A DNA stretch of 58,590 nucleotides, taken from assembly GCA_003165235.1 (NCBI GenBank), contig PLSV01000330.1, positions 2,416 to 61,005 on the forward strand. Direction: 5' to 3'. This DNA is from Syntrophobacteraceae bacterium. GTDB taxonomy: Bacteria > Desulfobacterota > Syntrophobacteria > Syntrophobacterales > Syntrophobacteraceae. Position numbers and translations under genes: made by a program. The notes beneath the pieces are model-generated. The model searched no databases, was not told the origin of the DNA, and saw only the letters and a list, made by a program, of their open reading frames with translations. Below are positions 45,442 to 55,545 of this stretch, piece after piece (the first letter of the stretch is position 1; every line of letters starts with the position of its first letter).

Positions 45442-46621
45442 CGGACGGCCGATTTTCCAGATCGAGTTGGCAGATTCGCTCAACAGCCTCCCGAATGCGC
45501 TCGGCTGGGACGGTGAGCGCCATTCGCACATAGCCTTCGCCCGGATCGCCGAACCCGCTGCCGGGAGTGGTCACTATGCCGGCCTCGCGGAGCAGAAGGG
45601 ACGTAAAGTCCGTTGAACTGCAGCCCGGCGGGTTTGGGCACCACACGTAGAATGTAGCCTTTGGTATTTGCGGATTAAGTCCTGCCTTTTTGAGGCCGGC
45701 GATGAGAATGTCGCGTCTTTCCCGGTAAATGTTCTGCATATCGGCAACCGGCCCCTGGTCCCCCTCCAGCGCCGCGATGCCGGCCCACTGGACGGCGTTG
45801 AAGGCGCCCGAGTCGATGTTGCTCTTTATCCGGCCAAGCGCCCCGATCACGTTTCGATCTCCTACCGCGAATCCCAGCCGCCATCCGGTCATATTATAGG
45901 TCTTCGACAGAGAATGAAACTCTACTCCAACCTCCTTTGCGCCGGGGACCTCAAGGAAGCTCATCGGGCGGTACCCTTCGAAAGCCACTTCCGAATAAGC
46001 TGCGTCGTGGCAAACGATTATTCCATACTGCTCGGCAAACCGGACGACCCGTTCGTAGAAGTCCCTGCCGGCCGTAGCGCCGGTGGGATTATTCGGATAG
46101 TTTATGAACATAAGCCGAGCGCGCTCGGCGACTGCGGGCGGAATGGCGTCGAGGTCCGGCAGAAACCCGTTTTTCTCGATCAGCGGCATGAACCAGGACT
46201 CGCCGCCCGCGAACATTGTCGCGACATGATATACGGGATAGGCGGGAGAAGGGACCAGGGCCAGGTCTCCCGGGTCGATGAATGCAAGCGGCAGGTGAGC
46301 CAATCCCTCCTTGGAGCCTATCAGGGTGAGCACCTCGGATAGCGGGTCCAGCTCGACCCCAAATCTTCTCTTGCACCATTTGACCACGCTGAGCCGGAAG
46401 TCGTTCATACCCGAGTAGGAAGGATACTGGTGGTTGGCCGGGTCTCTTGCCGTTTGCGCCAGTCTTTCGATTATATGAGATGGAGTCGGTAAGTCGGGAT
46501 CGCCCACCCCGAGGTTGATTACGTCAGCTCCCCCGGCGATCAGTTCGGCCTTGAGCCGGTCGATCTCGGCAAAAAGATAGGGGGGAAGCAGGCGCAACCG
46601 TTCAGATTCTACAAGTGTCAT
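45410..46621 (-). CDS. dapL: LL-diaminopimelate aminotransferase
   Basis: A 403-residue class I/II PLP aminotransferase. It turns tetrahydrodipicolinate plus glutamate directly into LL-DAP, so dapC, dapD and dapE are not required. Signatures are INLGVGDPDLPTPSHII, then YPNNPTGA, and the PLP Lys in SLSKTYNMTGWRLGF. The ATG at 46621 follows GGGAGG. Its place beside dapA, dapB, dapF and lysA makes the DapL call much safer than sequence alone. Confidence 0.9.
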   Translation of the reverse strand: MTLVESERLRLLPPYLFAEIDRLKAELIAGGADVINLGVGDPDLPTPSHIIERLAQTARDPANHQYPSYSGMNDFRLSVVKWCKRRFGVELDPLSEVLTLIGSKEGLAHLPLAFIDPGDLALVPSPAYPVYHVATMFAGGESWFMPLIEKNGFLPDLDAIPPAVAERARLMFINYPNNPTGATAGRDFYERVVRFAEQYGIIVCHDAAYSEVAFEGYRPMSFLEVPGAKEVGVEFHSLSKTYNMTGWRLGFAVGDRNVIGALGRIKSNIDSGAFNAVQWAGIAALEGDQGPVADMQNIYRERRDILIAGLKKAGLNPQIPKATFYVWCPNPPGCSSTDFTSLLLREAGIVTTPGSGFGDPGEGYVRMALTVPAERIREAVERICQLDLENRPSGEKSRNCSRK

Positions 46622-46701
46622 TAAAACCTCCCTGAAGGGGATCAAAGAACGGAGCACAGAGCACAGATTTCCGTCCTCCGCCTTTCGTATTCCGTCTTCG
46701 G

Positions 46702-47505
46702 TTATTTGATGCCAAGCACATCGCTCATGTCGTAGATCCCTGCGGGCCGGCCGATGACCCAGTTGGCGGCGCGGATCGCACCCCAGGCGAAATTGTCGCG
46801 GCTGTGGGCGCGATGAACGATCTCTATCCTTTCGCCAAGGGAGGCGAAAATGACGGTATGCTCGCCCACGATGTCGCCGCCTCGAATGCTATGAATTCCA
46901 ATCTCAGGCAAGGTGCGCTCTCCGGTCATTCCGCGCCGCCCATAGACCCCAACCTGCGCGAGGTCTCTGCCAAGGGCTTCGGCGACGATTTGCCCGAGCT
47001 TCATGGCCGTGCCGCTCGGCGCGTCTTTCTTGAACCGATGGTGGGCTTCCACTATCTCTATGTCGCAACTGTCTCCAAGCAGCCGCGCCGCTTCGGCCGC
47101 CATTTTGAACATAATATTGACACCGACGCTCATGTTGGGCGAAATTACACATGAGACCGCGCTCGCAAGCCCGGCGGCCTCATCGAGTTGCTCGCGCGCA
47201 AATCCGGTCGAGCCTATAACCATGGATACGCCGTGAGCCGATGCGACCCTGAGGTGTTCAAGCGATGACGAAGCGGTGGTAAAGTCGATTATTACATCGG
47301 CGTCCCCCATCACATCTTCGATTCTCCCCCCGATCGTCTTACCGGTGGGGCTGCCACCGATCGCTTCGGCCAGATCTTTTCCAACCAGAGGGCGCCCTGG
47401 AAACTCAAAGCCGCCGGTCAACTCCATCCCCTCGGTCTGGCCGATGATCTGTGCGACCCTGGATCCCATTCTTCCGGCAATTCCAGCAACCGCTGCGCGC
47501 ACCAT
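46702..47505 (-). CDS. dapB: 4-hydroxy-tetrahydrodipicolinate reductase
   Basis: A 267-residue NAD(P)H enzyme. It has the N-terminal VAGIAGRMGSRVAQ (GxxGxxG), ADVIIDFTTASSS, and the catalytic EAHHRFKKDAPSGTA. It reduces the dehydrated DapA product. It lies between dapA and dapL on the minus strand with about 80-base spacers on each side; the dapA-side spacer carries TTTTGAGT-type repeats. Confidence 0.95.
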   Translation of the reverse strand: MVRAAVAGIAGRMGSRVAQIIGQTEGMELTGGFEFPGRPLVGKDLAEAIGGSPTGKTIGGRIEDVMGDADVIIDFTTASSSLEHLRVASAHGVSMVIGSTGFAREQLDEAAGLASAVSCVISPNMSVGVNIMFKMAAEAARLLGDSCDIEIVEAHHRFKKDAPSGTAMKLGQIVAEALGRDLAQVGVYGRRGMTGERTLPEIGIHSIRGGDIVGEHTVIFASLGERIEIVHRAHSRDNFAWGAIRAANWVIGRPAGIYDMSDVLGIK

Positions 47506-47520
47506 CTTATGCCTCCATTG

Positions 47521-47590
47521 AAGAGTTTTAAGTTTTGAGCAGTTAGTTTTAATAGTTACTAAAAACTAAAAACCGACAACTGAAAACTCC
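47521..47590. repeat. low-complexity spacer, TTTTGAG/CTAAAAACT family
   Basis: The dapB-dapA spacer reads GAGTTTTAAGTTTTGAGCAG, then ACTAAAAACTAAAAACCG, then ACTGAAAACTCC. It uses the same units as the aat spacer (32863-32978). The two ends can pair imperfectly. Confidence 0.6.
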
Positions 47591-48498
47591 TATAAGGCTC
47601 TGGTCCTTTTTCCAGCCGATTCAGGCAGAAGACCCTGAGCTTCGAGAATTTTTCTCAGGCGCTCCCTGTTGTCTTCGCCCATGGTCACCAGCGGGAGCCT
47701 CACCTCTTCGGACTCTATTTTCTTCATCATGGCCAGGGCTGCCTTGACCGGGGCCGGGCTGGTCTCGATAAAGAGGCCGTGAAGCAAGGGCAGGAGCTTG
47801 TAATAAAGCCTGCGGGACTCTTCAATCTTACCGGCAAAAAAGAGACTGCAAAGATCGGCCATTTCACGCGGAGCAACGTTTGATGCAACCGAAATAACCC
47901 CTTTGCCTCCAACGCACATCAGCGGGAACGTGAGGTAGTCCTCGCCGGAGATCACAATGAAATCGTCGGCGCACAGGGCGATTATGTCCGTGATCTGCTT
48001 CATTAAACCGGAAGCTTCCTTAACGCCCACAATGTTGTCAATCTTCGACAGGCGCGCAATTGTGGCAGGTTCGATGTTTGAACCCGTGCGGCCGGGTATG
48101 TTGTACAGGATGATCGGGATATCGACGGCTTTGGCCACTTTCTCAAAGTGCCGATAAAGTCCTTCCTGCGTCGGCTTGTTATAGTAAGGGCTTATCATGA
48201 GGGCTGCGTCGGCGCCTGCTTTTTTCGCATGGCCGGTCAGCGATACAGCTTCCACCGTACTGTTGGAGCCTGTTCCGGCAATGACCGGAACGCGTTTTGC
48301 CGTCTGTTCGACTGCGATTTCCACCACCCGCTCGTGCTCCTTATGCGACAGAGTGGGCGATTCCCCGGTAGTCCCGCAGGGGACTATGCCGCTCGTTCCA
48401 TTTGCGATCTGGAACTCGATAAGTTCCCGCAGGCCTGCTTCATCGACCCTGCCGCCTTTAAAAGGCGTAACAATCGCCACTATTGCACCACTAAACAT
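47590..48498 (-). CDS. dapA: 4-hydroxy-tetrahydrodipicolinate synthase
   Basis: A 302-residue class I aldolase condensing pyruvate with aspartate semialdehyde. It shows GIVPCGTTGESPTLSHKEH, the Tyr in YNIPGRTGSNI, and the Schiff-base Lys in VGVKEASG. It overlaps dapF by 8 bases, a sign of coupling in the dap group. Confidence 0.95.
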   Translation of the reverse strand: MFSGAIVAIVTPFKGGRVDEAGLRELIEFQIANGTSGIVPCGTTGESPTLSHKEHERVVEIAVEQTAKRVPVIAGTGSNSTVEAVSLTGHAKKAGADAALMISPYYNKPTQEGLYRHFEKVAKAVDIPIILYNIPGRTGSNIEPATIARLSKIDNIVGVKEASGLMKQITDIIALCADDFIVISGEDYLTFPLMCVGGKGVISVASNVAPREMADLCSLFFAGKIEESRRLYYKLLPLLHGLFIETSPAPVKAALAMMKKIESEEVRLPLVTMGEDNRERLRKILEAQGLLPESAGKRTRAL

Positions 48499-49375
48499 TG
48501 CAGCCTCCTTTCCACTTACTCAAGGTCTCGTCCCAAAGTTCGGCGTCGTAAACCACCTTTGCATCGCCTTCCAGGCAAACGTCCGAGAAGTTTATTCCAC
48601 CTTCCTGTGAGATTTTATCGAAGTGAATAATCAGCGTTTCCCCACTCCTGGTCAGCACTTCGACCGGGGAGGCGACGCAATTCTTTGCCGCTGCGAGCAG
48701 CGCGGCTGCTATGGCGCCAGTGCCGCACGCGAGGGTTTCGGCTTCGACTCCGCGTTCGTAGGTCCTGATGGAGATGTGGCGGGGGCTGCTGACAAAGACG
48801 AAGTCGGCGTTGGAACCTGCAGGCTGAAAGCGCTGGTGGAAGCGTATGCGGCGTCCCAGCTCAAAGACGTCCAACTCTTCGAGTTGCGCCTGGGAGTCGG
48901 CGAAAAAGACTGCATGCGGGACCCCTGTATTGATGAAACTGAGGTGGACAAGACGATCATCGAGTTGGACCGGGAAGTCAATTTCCATGCCGTGGGGCTG
49001 GGGCATACGGATTTTGGCGCGTTCCCCAAAGATCTGCGCTTCGACAAGGCCGGCGAGCGTTCTAAACGAAAGCCGATCCTTGTCTACTATGCCCTTAAGC
49101 CGAGCGAACCGGGCCGCACAACGGGCCCCGTTGCCGCACATCTCCGCATCGCTCCCGTCGGCGTTGAAGAATTGCCACCGGAAATCAACCTGGTTATCAT
49201 TTTCTATCAGAATCAGGCCGTCAGCCCCCACGGACATCTTTCTGCGGCAGGCAAGGCGGGCCAACTCACGCCCGTGCTCCTTTGGCAGCTTCAATGCCCG
49301 ATTGTCAATTATTATGAAATCGTTGCCGCTGCCGGTCATTTTTGTGAAACGGATTCGATGCCGGGTTTCGGACAA
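48491..49375 (-). CDS. dapF: diaminopimelate epimerase
   Basis: A 294-residue epimerase converting LL- to meso-DAP. Catalytic cysteines are in AEMCGNGARCAARF and ETLACGTGAIAAALL. The start is a TTG at 49375 with AGGAG 6 bases upstream. The next in-frame ATG lies inside the conserved FTKMTGSGNDF and would be too short. Confidence 0.93.
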   Translation of the reverse strand: MSETRHRIRFTKMTGSGNDFIIIDNRALKLPKEHGRELARLACRRKMSVGADGLILIENDNQVDFRWQFFNADGSDAEMCGNGARCAARFARLKGIVDKDRLSFRTLAGLVEAQIFGERAKIRMPQPHGMEIDFPVQLDDRLVHLSFINTGVPHAVFFADSQAQLEELDVFELGRRIRFHQRFQPAGSNADFVFVSSPRHISIRTYERGVEAETLACGTGAIAAALLAAAKNCVASPVEVLTRSGETLIIHFDKISQEGGINFSDVCLEGDAKVVYDAELWDETLSKWKGGCNV

Positions 49376-49394
49376 TTCCGACTCCTATGTGATG

Positions 49395-49422
49395 CAGTGA
49401 GCGGTGAGCAGTGAACAGTGAG
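49395..49422. repeat. GTGAGCAGTGAACAGTGAGC spacer repeat
   Basis: The lysA-dapF spacer contains GTGAGCGGTGAGCAGTGAAC followed by AGTGAGCAG, a degenerate 7-base repeat. It resembles AGTGATTAGTGA-type sequence at 53291-53392 and GTGAGCGCTGAACAG near 26715. Confidence 0.5.
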
Positions 49423-49461
49423 CAGAAAAGGCGAAAAACCCAGCCTCTTCACTGGCCGCAT

Positions 49462-50721
49462 CTAACCTGCAAGAAAATCCGGAACGGTTTCGGGCCGCAC
49501 CAGGTCTTCCCAGGTTTCCCTTTGCCTTATAACGAAATATTGCCCGCCTTTTACGAGCACTTCCGGAGCGCGAGGGCGCGAGTTGTAATTGGAGGACATA
49601 CTGAATCCGTATGCCCCGGCGCTCATCACGGCCAGAAAATCGCCCGCCGCCGGCATGGGGAGGCCGCGGTCCTTGGCCAGAAAGTCGCCGGACTCGCAAA
49701 TGGGACCGACCACGTCGACGACTTCCGTTTCCTTAAGACTTCTGAGGACCGGCTGGATATAATGATAAGACCCGTAAAGGCTTGGCCGGACCAGATCGTT
49801 CATGGCCCCGTCCGTTATGACGAAATTCTTCGCCTGGTTCCGCTTGATATAGAGCACTTTGGTCACAAGAATGCCGGCGTTTCCAACGATAACCCGGCCC
49901 GGCTCGAAAATCAGCGTGCAGTCGATATTTTCCAGCTCGCCCAGCAACGCCCTTGCATATTCATGCGGCTGAGGAGGCGCTTCCTGGTCATAGACTATAC
50001 CCAGCCCGCCGCCCAAGTCGAGATAGCGAATATGGAACCCGGTTTGCCGCAGCCGGTCTATGAGAGAGCGAAGCCGTCTCAGCGCATCGACGAAGGGTGT
50101 GACATCGGTAAGTTGGCTGCCAATATGGCAATCCAGCCCGACGATCTCGATGTTTCTGAGGTTTTTTGCTCTCTCGCTGGCCCGCATAGCGCTGTCGGCC
50201 GAGATGCCGAATTTGTTCTTCTTCATACCGGTGGAAATGTAGGGGTGCGTATTCGGGTCGATATCGGGATTAACCCGCAGGGACACCGACGCCTTCTTGC
50301 TCATTGATTCGGCCCGGCGGTTGATCTGATCGAGTTCCTGGACAGATTCGACATTGAACAGCAGAATTTTTTCGCGAAGCGCGAAATCGATTTCTTCGAC
50401 CGTTTTGCCCACCCCGGAATAGACTATGCGCTCAGGCGGAATTGCGGCCCTGCGGGCGCGGTATAGCTCTCCGCCCGATACGATGTCCACTCCGCCGCCC
50501 ATCGAGCCGAACAGTTTCAAAATTGCGATATTGGAGTTGGCTTTCACAGAGTAACAGGTAAGGTGCGCAACACTTTTGAAAGCCGAGTCGAAGGTCGTGA
50601 AATGGTGGCTGAGCGTAGCGAGACTGTATATATAGCACGGGGTCCCGATTTTTTCGGCGATAAGCCGCACCGGGACCTCTTCGCAATAGAGTTCGTCTCC
50701 TTTATACTGGAAATGATGCAT
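49462..50721 (-). CDS. lysA: diaminopimelate decarboxylase
   Basis: A 419-residue PLP enzyme making lysine from meso-DAP. It has the alanine-racemase fold with the PLP Lys in CYSVKANSN, GGGVDIVSGGELYRA, DLGGGLGI, and CESGDFLAKDRGL near the C-terminus. It precedes dapF, dapA, dapB and dapL in the transcription direction. Confidence 0.93.
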   Translation of the reverse strand: MHHFQYKGDELYCEEVPVRLIAEKIGTPCYIYSLATLSHHFTTFDSAFKSVAHLTCYSVKANSNIAILKLFGSMGGGVDIVSGGELYRARRAAIPPERIVYSGVGKTVEEIDFALREKILLFNVESVQELDQINRRAESMSKKASVSLRVNPDIDPNTHPYISTGMKKNKFGISADSAMRASERAKNLRNIEIVGLDCHIGSQLTDVTPFVDALRRLRSLIDRLRQTGFHIRYLDLGGGLGIVYDQEAPPQPHEYARALLGELENIDCTLIFEPGRVIVGNAGILVTKVLYIKRNQAKNFVITDGAMNDLVRPSLYGSYHYIQPVLRSLKETEVVDVVGPICESGDFLAKDRGLPMPAAGDFLAVMSAGAYGFSMSSNYNSRPRAPEVLVKGGQYFVIRQRETWEDLVRPETVPDFLAG

Positions 50722-50786
50722 TGAAAAAATCCTCGCGGTCCATACGCATATCAGATATCAAGTCGGGGCTCTGGATGTCCTTTCGC

Positions 50787-51854
50787 CTATTCCGTCAGCA
50801 GGTTTCTCACCTCGGTCCACTTTGACAGCAGCCCCTCTTTATGATCCGCCTGGGCGCTTACTGCCGATACGGCGTAAAAGTAAGTCATCCCCTTCTTAGC
50901 GTCCTTGTCCACAAAAGGCGGGTGCTGCACCGGACTTGCAGTCAGCCGGTTAATTTCTTTCCCTTCCCTGCGATATACATGATAGCCGCCGGTTGCCCCA
51001 TCGCTCTCAGTCCAGTGTATCTCAAGGACCCCATGCGCCGGAGTTATCCAGACTTTGCCGGGAGGAGGGGGCTGCACAGTTTCGGGCCCTTTGGCCTGGA
51101 CCGTGAAGGATGGAACCCCCAAAATGGAGACCTCATCTGTAAACAAAGCCCCAACGACCCGATAGCTGTAGTTCTGCCCGGGAGCAACCGAGTGGTCCAC
51201 ATAGGCATCGCCTTTTATAAGAGATGGGGCGGCCTTTTGCCAGCCCTTATCGCCGGAAAGCCTCTCGACGCGGAAAGACAGACTTGACGCATCGATATTG
51301 TTTCCTTCAAGGTCCTTTAAGACCGGCTTCCACTGAAGCAGAATCCCCTGCGGCTGAGTTGCCGCCGCCAGGTTTACGGGCGCCGCCGGTCCAGGGTAGA
51401 CTTTGGCTATCGCGGGGTTGGAAATGCTCACATGATCGCCTTTTTCGTCCGTGACAGCCACCTGGTAACGAAAAGCCCGCCGGTAGGAGACATTGGCGTC
51501 AACCCATCGCAACTTGCCGTCTTCGCCAGGTTTTGCGTTGGCGGCATCTATAGTCTGGACCCGCTGCTGTTCCGGGGGGGGACATTCAAGGCAATTGCGG
51601 TTTTCCCATTTCAGATCGGACCTCATGATCGAGTACCCAATCCTTTTGCCCACTTCCATAGCGACCGGACTCCACGAAAGCTCCACTCCTCCAGGCAAAA
51701 CCTGAGCGCTCAGGTTCTTTGCCTGCGGAGGGGGCGCGCCCCCCAGAGGTTTTGGAAACTTTTTCGTGCCACAGCCTGCAATTATAACGCTCAAAGCACA
51801 AATAGAAATGATCGCCACGCGCTTATATTTCGCAGAATCGGACAGGATTCGCAT
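50787..51854 (-). CDS. lipoprotein with fibronectin type III domains
   Basis: A 355-residue protein. It has a lipoprotein signal with AlaGlyCys lipobox (ALSVIIAGC) and three FN3-like beta modules, visible as repeated W/Y-rich strands such as GGVELSWSPVAME, ILLQWKPVLKDLEGN and GVLEIHWTESDGATGGYHVY. AGGAGG lies 3 bases before the ATG. It interrupts the arg/lys cluster between argH and lysA; the position is reminiscent of related deltaproteobacterial arg-lys clusters. Role unknown, perhaps outer-membrane protein interactions. Confidence 0.78.
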   Translation of the reverse strand: MRILSDSAKYKRVAIISICALSVIIAGCGTKKFPKPLGGAPPPQAKNLSAQVLPGGVELSWSPVAMEVGKRIGYSIMRSDLKWENRNCLECPPPEQQRVQTIDAANAKPGEDGKLRWVDANVSYRRAFRYQVAVTDEKGDHVSISNPAIAKVYPGPAAPVNLAAATQPQGILLQWKPVLKDLEGNNIDASSLSFRVERLSGDKGWQKAAPSLIKGDAYVDHSVAPGQNYSYRVVGALFTDEVSILGVPSFTVQAKGPETVQPPPPGKVWITPAHGVLEIHWTESDGATGGYHVYRREGKEINRLTASPVQHPPFVDKDAKKGMTYFYAVSAVSAQADHKEGLLSKWTEVRNLLTE

Positions 51855-51861
51855 AGGCCTC

Positions 51862-53280
51862 CTACTTTTCCGGTTTGCGGTTTTCCCTTGAGTATGGTTT
51901 GCAGGCTTCCAGTTCTTCCCGCGCCCGGGCAATGGCTTCTTTTACCCGTGAAGTCGCGGTGCCTCCAATTGATCTTCTCCGGTCGATTACGTTCGAAATA
52001 TCGAGGTATTGAAAAACGTCCTCATCAAAAGCCTTGTGGAAAGTTTTGAACTCGTCAAGCGAGCAGTCGGTCAGTTCTTTGCCGTTCCGAATGCAGTATT
52101 GAACGACCTGGCCTACAACATGATGCGCTTTGCGGAAAGGAACGTCACGTCTTACCAGGTAATCGGCCAGATCGGTGGCCAGCGTAAAGTTATGCGCGGC
52201 CATACGGGCCATTGTCTCCCGGTTGATCCGGATTTCGGGGAGCATTTTGCTCAGCAGGCGCAGAGTGGCAAGCAGAGTATCAACGGTATCGAAAACCGGT
52301 TCCTTGTCTTCCTGCAGATCGCGGTCGTAGGCCAGGGGCAGCCCCTTGGTCACGGTCAGCAGCGCAACGAGGTTTCCGTACACCCGGCCGGTTTTGCCGC
52401 GCATCAGCTCGGGCACGTCCGGGTTTTTCTTCTGAGGCATTATGCTGGAGCCGGTGCAGAATGCGTCGCTTATCTCGATGAAGGCGAACTCCGGGCTCGA
52501 CCAGATGATAAGCTCTTCGGCGAGGCGGCTCACGTGCATCATTAAAATAGCCGAAGCCGAGCAAAATTCGATCAGGTAATCGCGGTCCCCGACCGCATCG
52601 ATAGAGTTCGCCACAACCTTGGAAAAACCTAGCTGACGGGCGGTCCATTCCATGTCGATGGGAAACCCGGCGCCCGCAAGCGCTGCGCTTCCCAACGGCA
52701 TTACGTCGGTGCGGGTGAGACAGTCGCTGAATCTTGCGAAGTCGCGGCCAAACATCTCATAGTAGGCCATCAGGTGATGTGAGAAAAGAATCGGCTGCGC
52801 GTGCTGGAGGTGAGTAAACCCCGGCATGATTACCTCGATGTGCCTTTCGGCCATTGCGACCAGGGTCGCCAGAACTTCACGCACAAGGTCCAATATGCTC
52901 GAAAGCGCATCGAGCATGTAGAGCCGCATATCGAGAGCAACCTGGTCGTTTCGGCTCCTGGCCGTGTGGAGTTTGCCGCCGGTCTCTCCTATGCGCGCGG
53001 TAAGCTCGTTTTCGACCGCCATGTGGATGTCCTCCTGGGAGGAATCCAGGACGACCATGCCCCGCTCTATGTCGCGATCTATTTCGCCCAGCGTCTGCAC
53101 GATGCTGGAGGCCTCCTCGTGCGAAATTATGCCGCACTCGGCCAGCATGCGACAATGGGCGATGCTTCCCTCGATATCGTAACGATAGAGCCGGCGGTCA
53201 AAATGGATGGAAGCGGTGTATTCCTCCACCAGTTTGTCTGTGGGCAGCTCAAAGCGTCCCTTCCAGAGCTTTTCGGCCAT
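51862..53280 (-). CDS. argH: argininosuccinate lyase
   Basis: A 472-residue fumarase/aspartase-superfamily enzyme splitting argininosuccinate into arginine and fumarate. The signature is SSIMPQKKNPDVPELMRG, with TARSRNDQVALDMRL and the His in GFTHLQHAQPI. It follows argG after a repeat-filled spacer, and the FN3 lipoprotein ribosome site overlaps its stop. Confidence 0.95.
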   Translation of the reverse strand: MAEKLWKGRFELPTDKLVEEYTASIHFDRRLYRYDIEGSIAHCRMLAECGIISHEEASSIVQTLGEIDRDIERGMVVLDSSQEDIHMAVENELTARIGETGGKLHTARSRNDQVALDMRLYMLDALSSILDLVREVLATLVAMAERHIEVIMPGFTHLQHAQPILFSHHLMAYYEMFGRDFARFSDCLTRTDVMPLGSAALAGAGFPIDMEWTARQLGFSKVVANSIDAVGDRDYLIEFCSASAILMMHVSRLAEELIIWSSPEFAFIEISDAFCTGSSIMPQKKNPDVPELMRGKTGRVYGNLVALLTVTKGLPLAYDRDLQEDKEPVFDTVDTLLATLRLLSKMLPEIRINRETMARMAAHNFTLATDLADYLVRRDVPFRKAHHVVGQVVQYCIRNGKELTDCSLDEFKTFHKAFDEDVFQYLDISNVIDRRRSIGGTATSRVKEAIARAREELEACKPYSRENRKPEK

Positions 53281-53290
53281 GGTGCTCCTT

Positions 53291-53392
53291 TTAGTGATTA
53301 GTGATCAGTGATTAGTGAATGGTGAGTGGTGAATGGTGACTTGTCACTATGTACGCTTTTTCTATTCACTATTCACCAGTCACTGTTTTCTC
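53291..53392. repeat. AGTGATTAGTGA-type degenerate repeat with inverted copy
   Basis: The argG-argH spacer reads AGTGATTAGTGATCAGTG, then GTGAATGGTGAGTGGTGA, and later ATTCACTATTCACCAGTCAC, the complement. The two arms could pair into a long imperfect hairpin inside the arg transcript. Unit period is about 7 bases. Confidence 0.65.
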
Positions 53393-54579
53393 ACGAGCGT
53401 TTCGATCCGCAGCCTCAGTCCGAGCAGCCGTATAAAGCCGCCAGCCTCATCCTGCCGGTAAACGTCGTCTTCTTCAAAAGTGGCGAAGCCGGGCTGGTAG
53501 AGAGAGCGCTCCGACCTGCGCCCGATCGCCTGGCAGCTTCCCTTGTAGAGCTTCACACGGGCGGTCCCCCAGACATTTTCCTGCGCCAGGTCCATCATAC
53601 TTTGCAGGTAGCGCATCTCGGGCGAATACCAAAACCCGTTATAGATCAAGCGCGAGTATTCCGGGACAAGGCTGTCCCGCAGATGCATGACTTCCCTGTC
53701 CATGGTTATGGATTCGACTGCCCTGTGGGCGATTCGCATGATGGCGCCGCCCGGGGTTTCGTAGACGCCCCGGGATTTCATCCCGATGAACCGGTTTTCA
53801 ACCAGGTCCACCCGGCCGATCCCGTGCTTTCCGCCGATCTTGTTGAGATGCTGCAGGAGCCCGGCCGGGTTCATGCGCCTGCCGTCAACGGCGACCGGGT
53901 CTCCTTTTTCATAGTCGATTTGGACAATTTCAGGCTCGTCGGGAGCATTTCGCGGATCTGCGGTCATGATAAACATCTCCGGGTCGGGCTCCGTCCATGG
54001 GTCTTCGAGAATGCCGCCCTCGTAGCTTATATGCAGCATGTTGCGGTCGCAGCTATAGGGTTTGGCCCTGGTTACTGGAACCGGTATGCCGTGCTTTTGC
54101 GCAAACGCAATAAGGTCGCTTCGCGACTTCATGCGCCATTCTCGCCAGGGGGCGATCACCTTTATGTCAGGCCTGAGCGCCATGTAAGCCAACTCGAACC
54201 GCACCTGGTCGTTTCCCTTCCCGGTGGCGCCATGGCTCACCGCGTCCGCCCCTTCCTCTCCGGCTATTGCGATCTGGCGCCTGGCGATCAGCGGGCGGGC
54301 AATCGACGTGCCGAGCAGGTACTGGCCTTCATAAATGGCGTTGGCGCGAAACGCCGGAAACACGAAATCGCGTGCGAACTCCTCCCTCAGATCTTCGATG
54401 CGCGCTTTGATCGCACCGGTGGCAAGGGCTTTTTCTTCGATCCCGTCGAGTTCCTCATCCTGGCCCAAGTCGGCGGAGAAGGCGACAACTTCGCATCCGT
54501 AGGTCTCGATGAGCCACTTGAGAATGACCGAGGTATCAAGTCCGCCGGAATAGGCGAGGATAACCTTTCTAATGCTCAT
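53380..54579 (-). CDS. argG: argininosuccinate synthase
   Basis: A 399-residue ATP-dependent ligase of citrulline and aspartate. The PP-loop is [15 protein letters not shown], with [16 protein letters not shown]. The ATG at 54579 gives the family start [13 protein letters not shown]; a TTG or GTG just upstream (54585, 54582) is also possible. It lies 42 bases after argF. Its 3' end coincides with part of the repeat spacer. Confidence 0.95.
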   Translation of the reverse strand: MSIRKVILAYSGGLDTSVILKWLIETYGCEVVAFSADLGQDEELDGIEEKALATGAIKARIEDLREEFARDFVFPAFRANAIYEGQYLLGTSIARPLIARRQIAIAGEEGADAVSHGATGKGNDQVRFELAYMALRPDIKVIAPWREWRMKSRSDLIAFAQKHGIPVPVTRAKPYSCDRNMLHISYEGGILEDPWTEPDPEMFIMTADPRNAPDEPEIVQIDYEKGDPVAVDGRRMNPAGLLQHLNKIGGKHGIGRVDLVENRFIGMKSRGVYETPGGAIMRIAHRAVESITMDREVMHLRDSLVPEYSRLIYNGFWYSPEMRYLQSMMDLAQENVWGTARVKLYKGSCQAIGRRSERSLYQPGFATFEEDDVYRQDEAGGFIRLLGLRLRIETLVRKQ

Positions 54580-54621
54580 CACCAAAATACTCCGTTCTTA
54601 AAGCCACTGAGAAAAATTTTA

Positions 54622-55541
<920 letters not shown>

Positions 55542-55545
<4 letters not shown>

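Noticed and set aside
49411-50307. 298-residue plus-strand frame over lysA
   Set aside because: It is antisense to lysA and shows no motif of its own.
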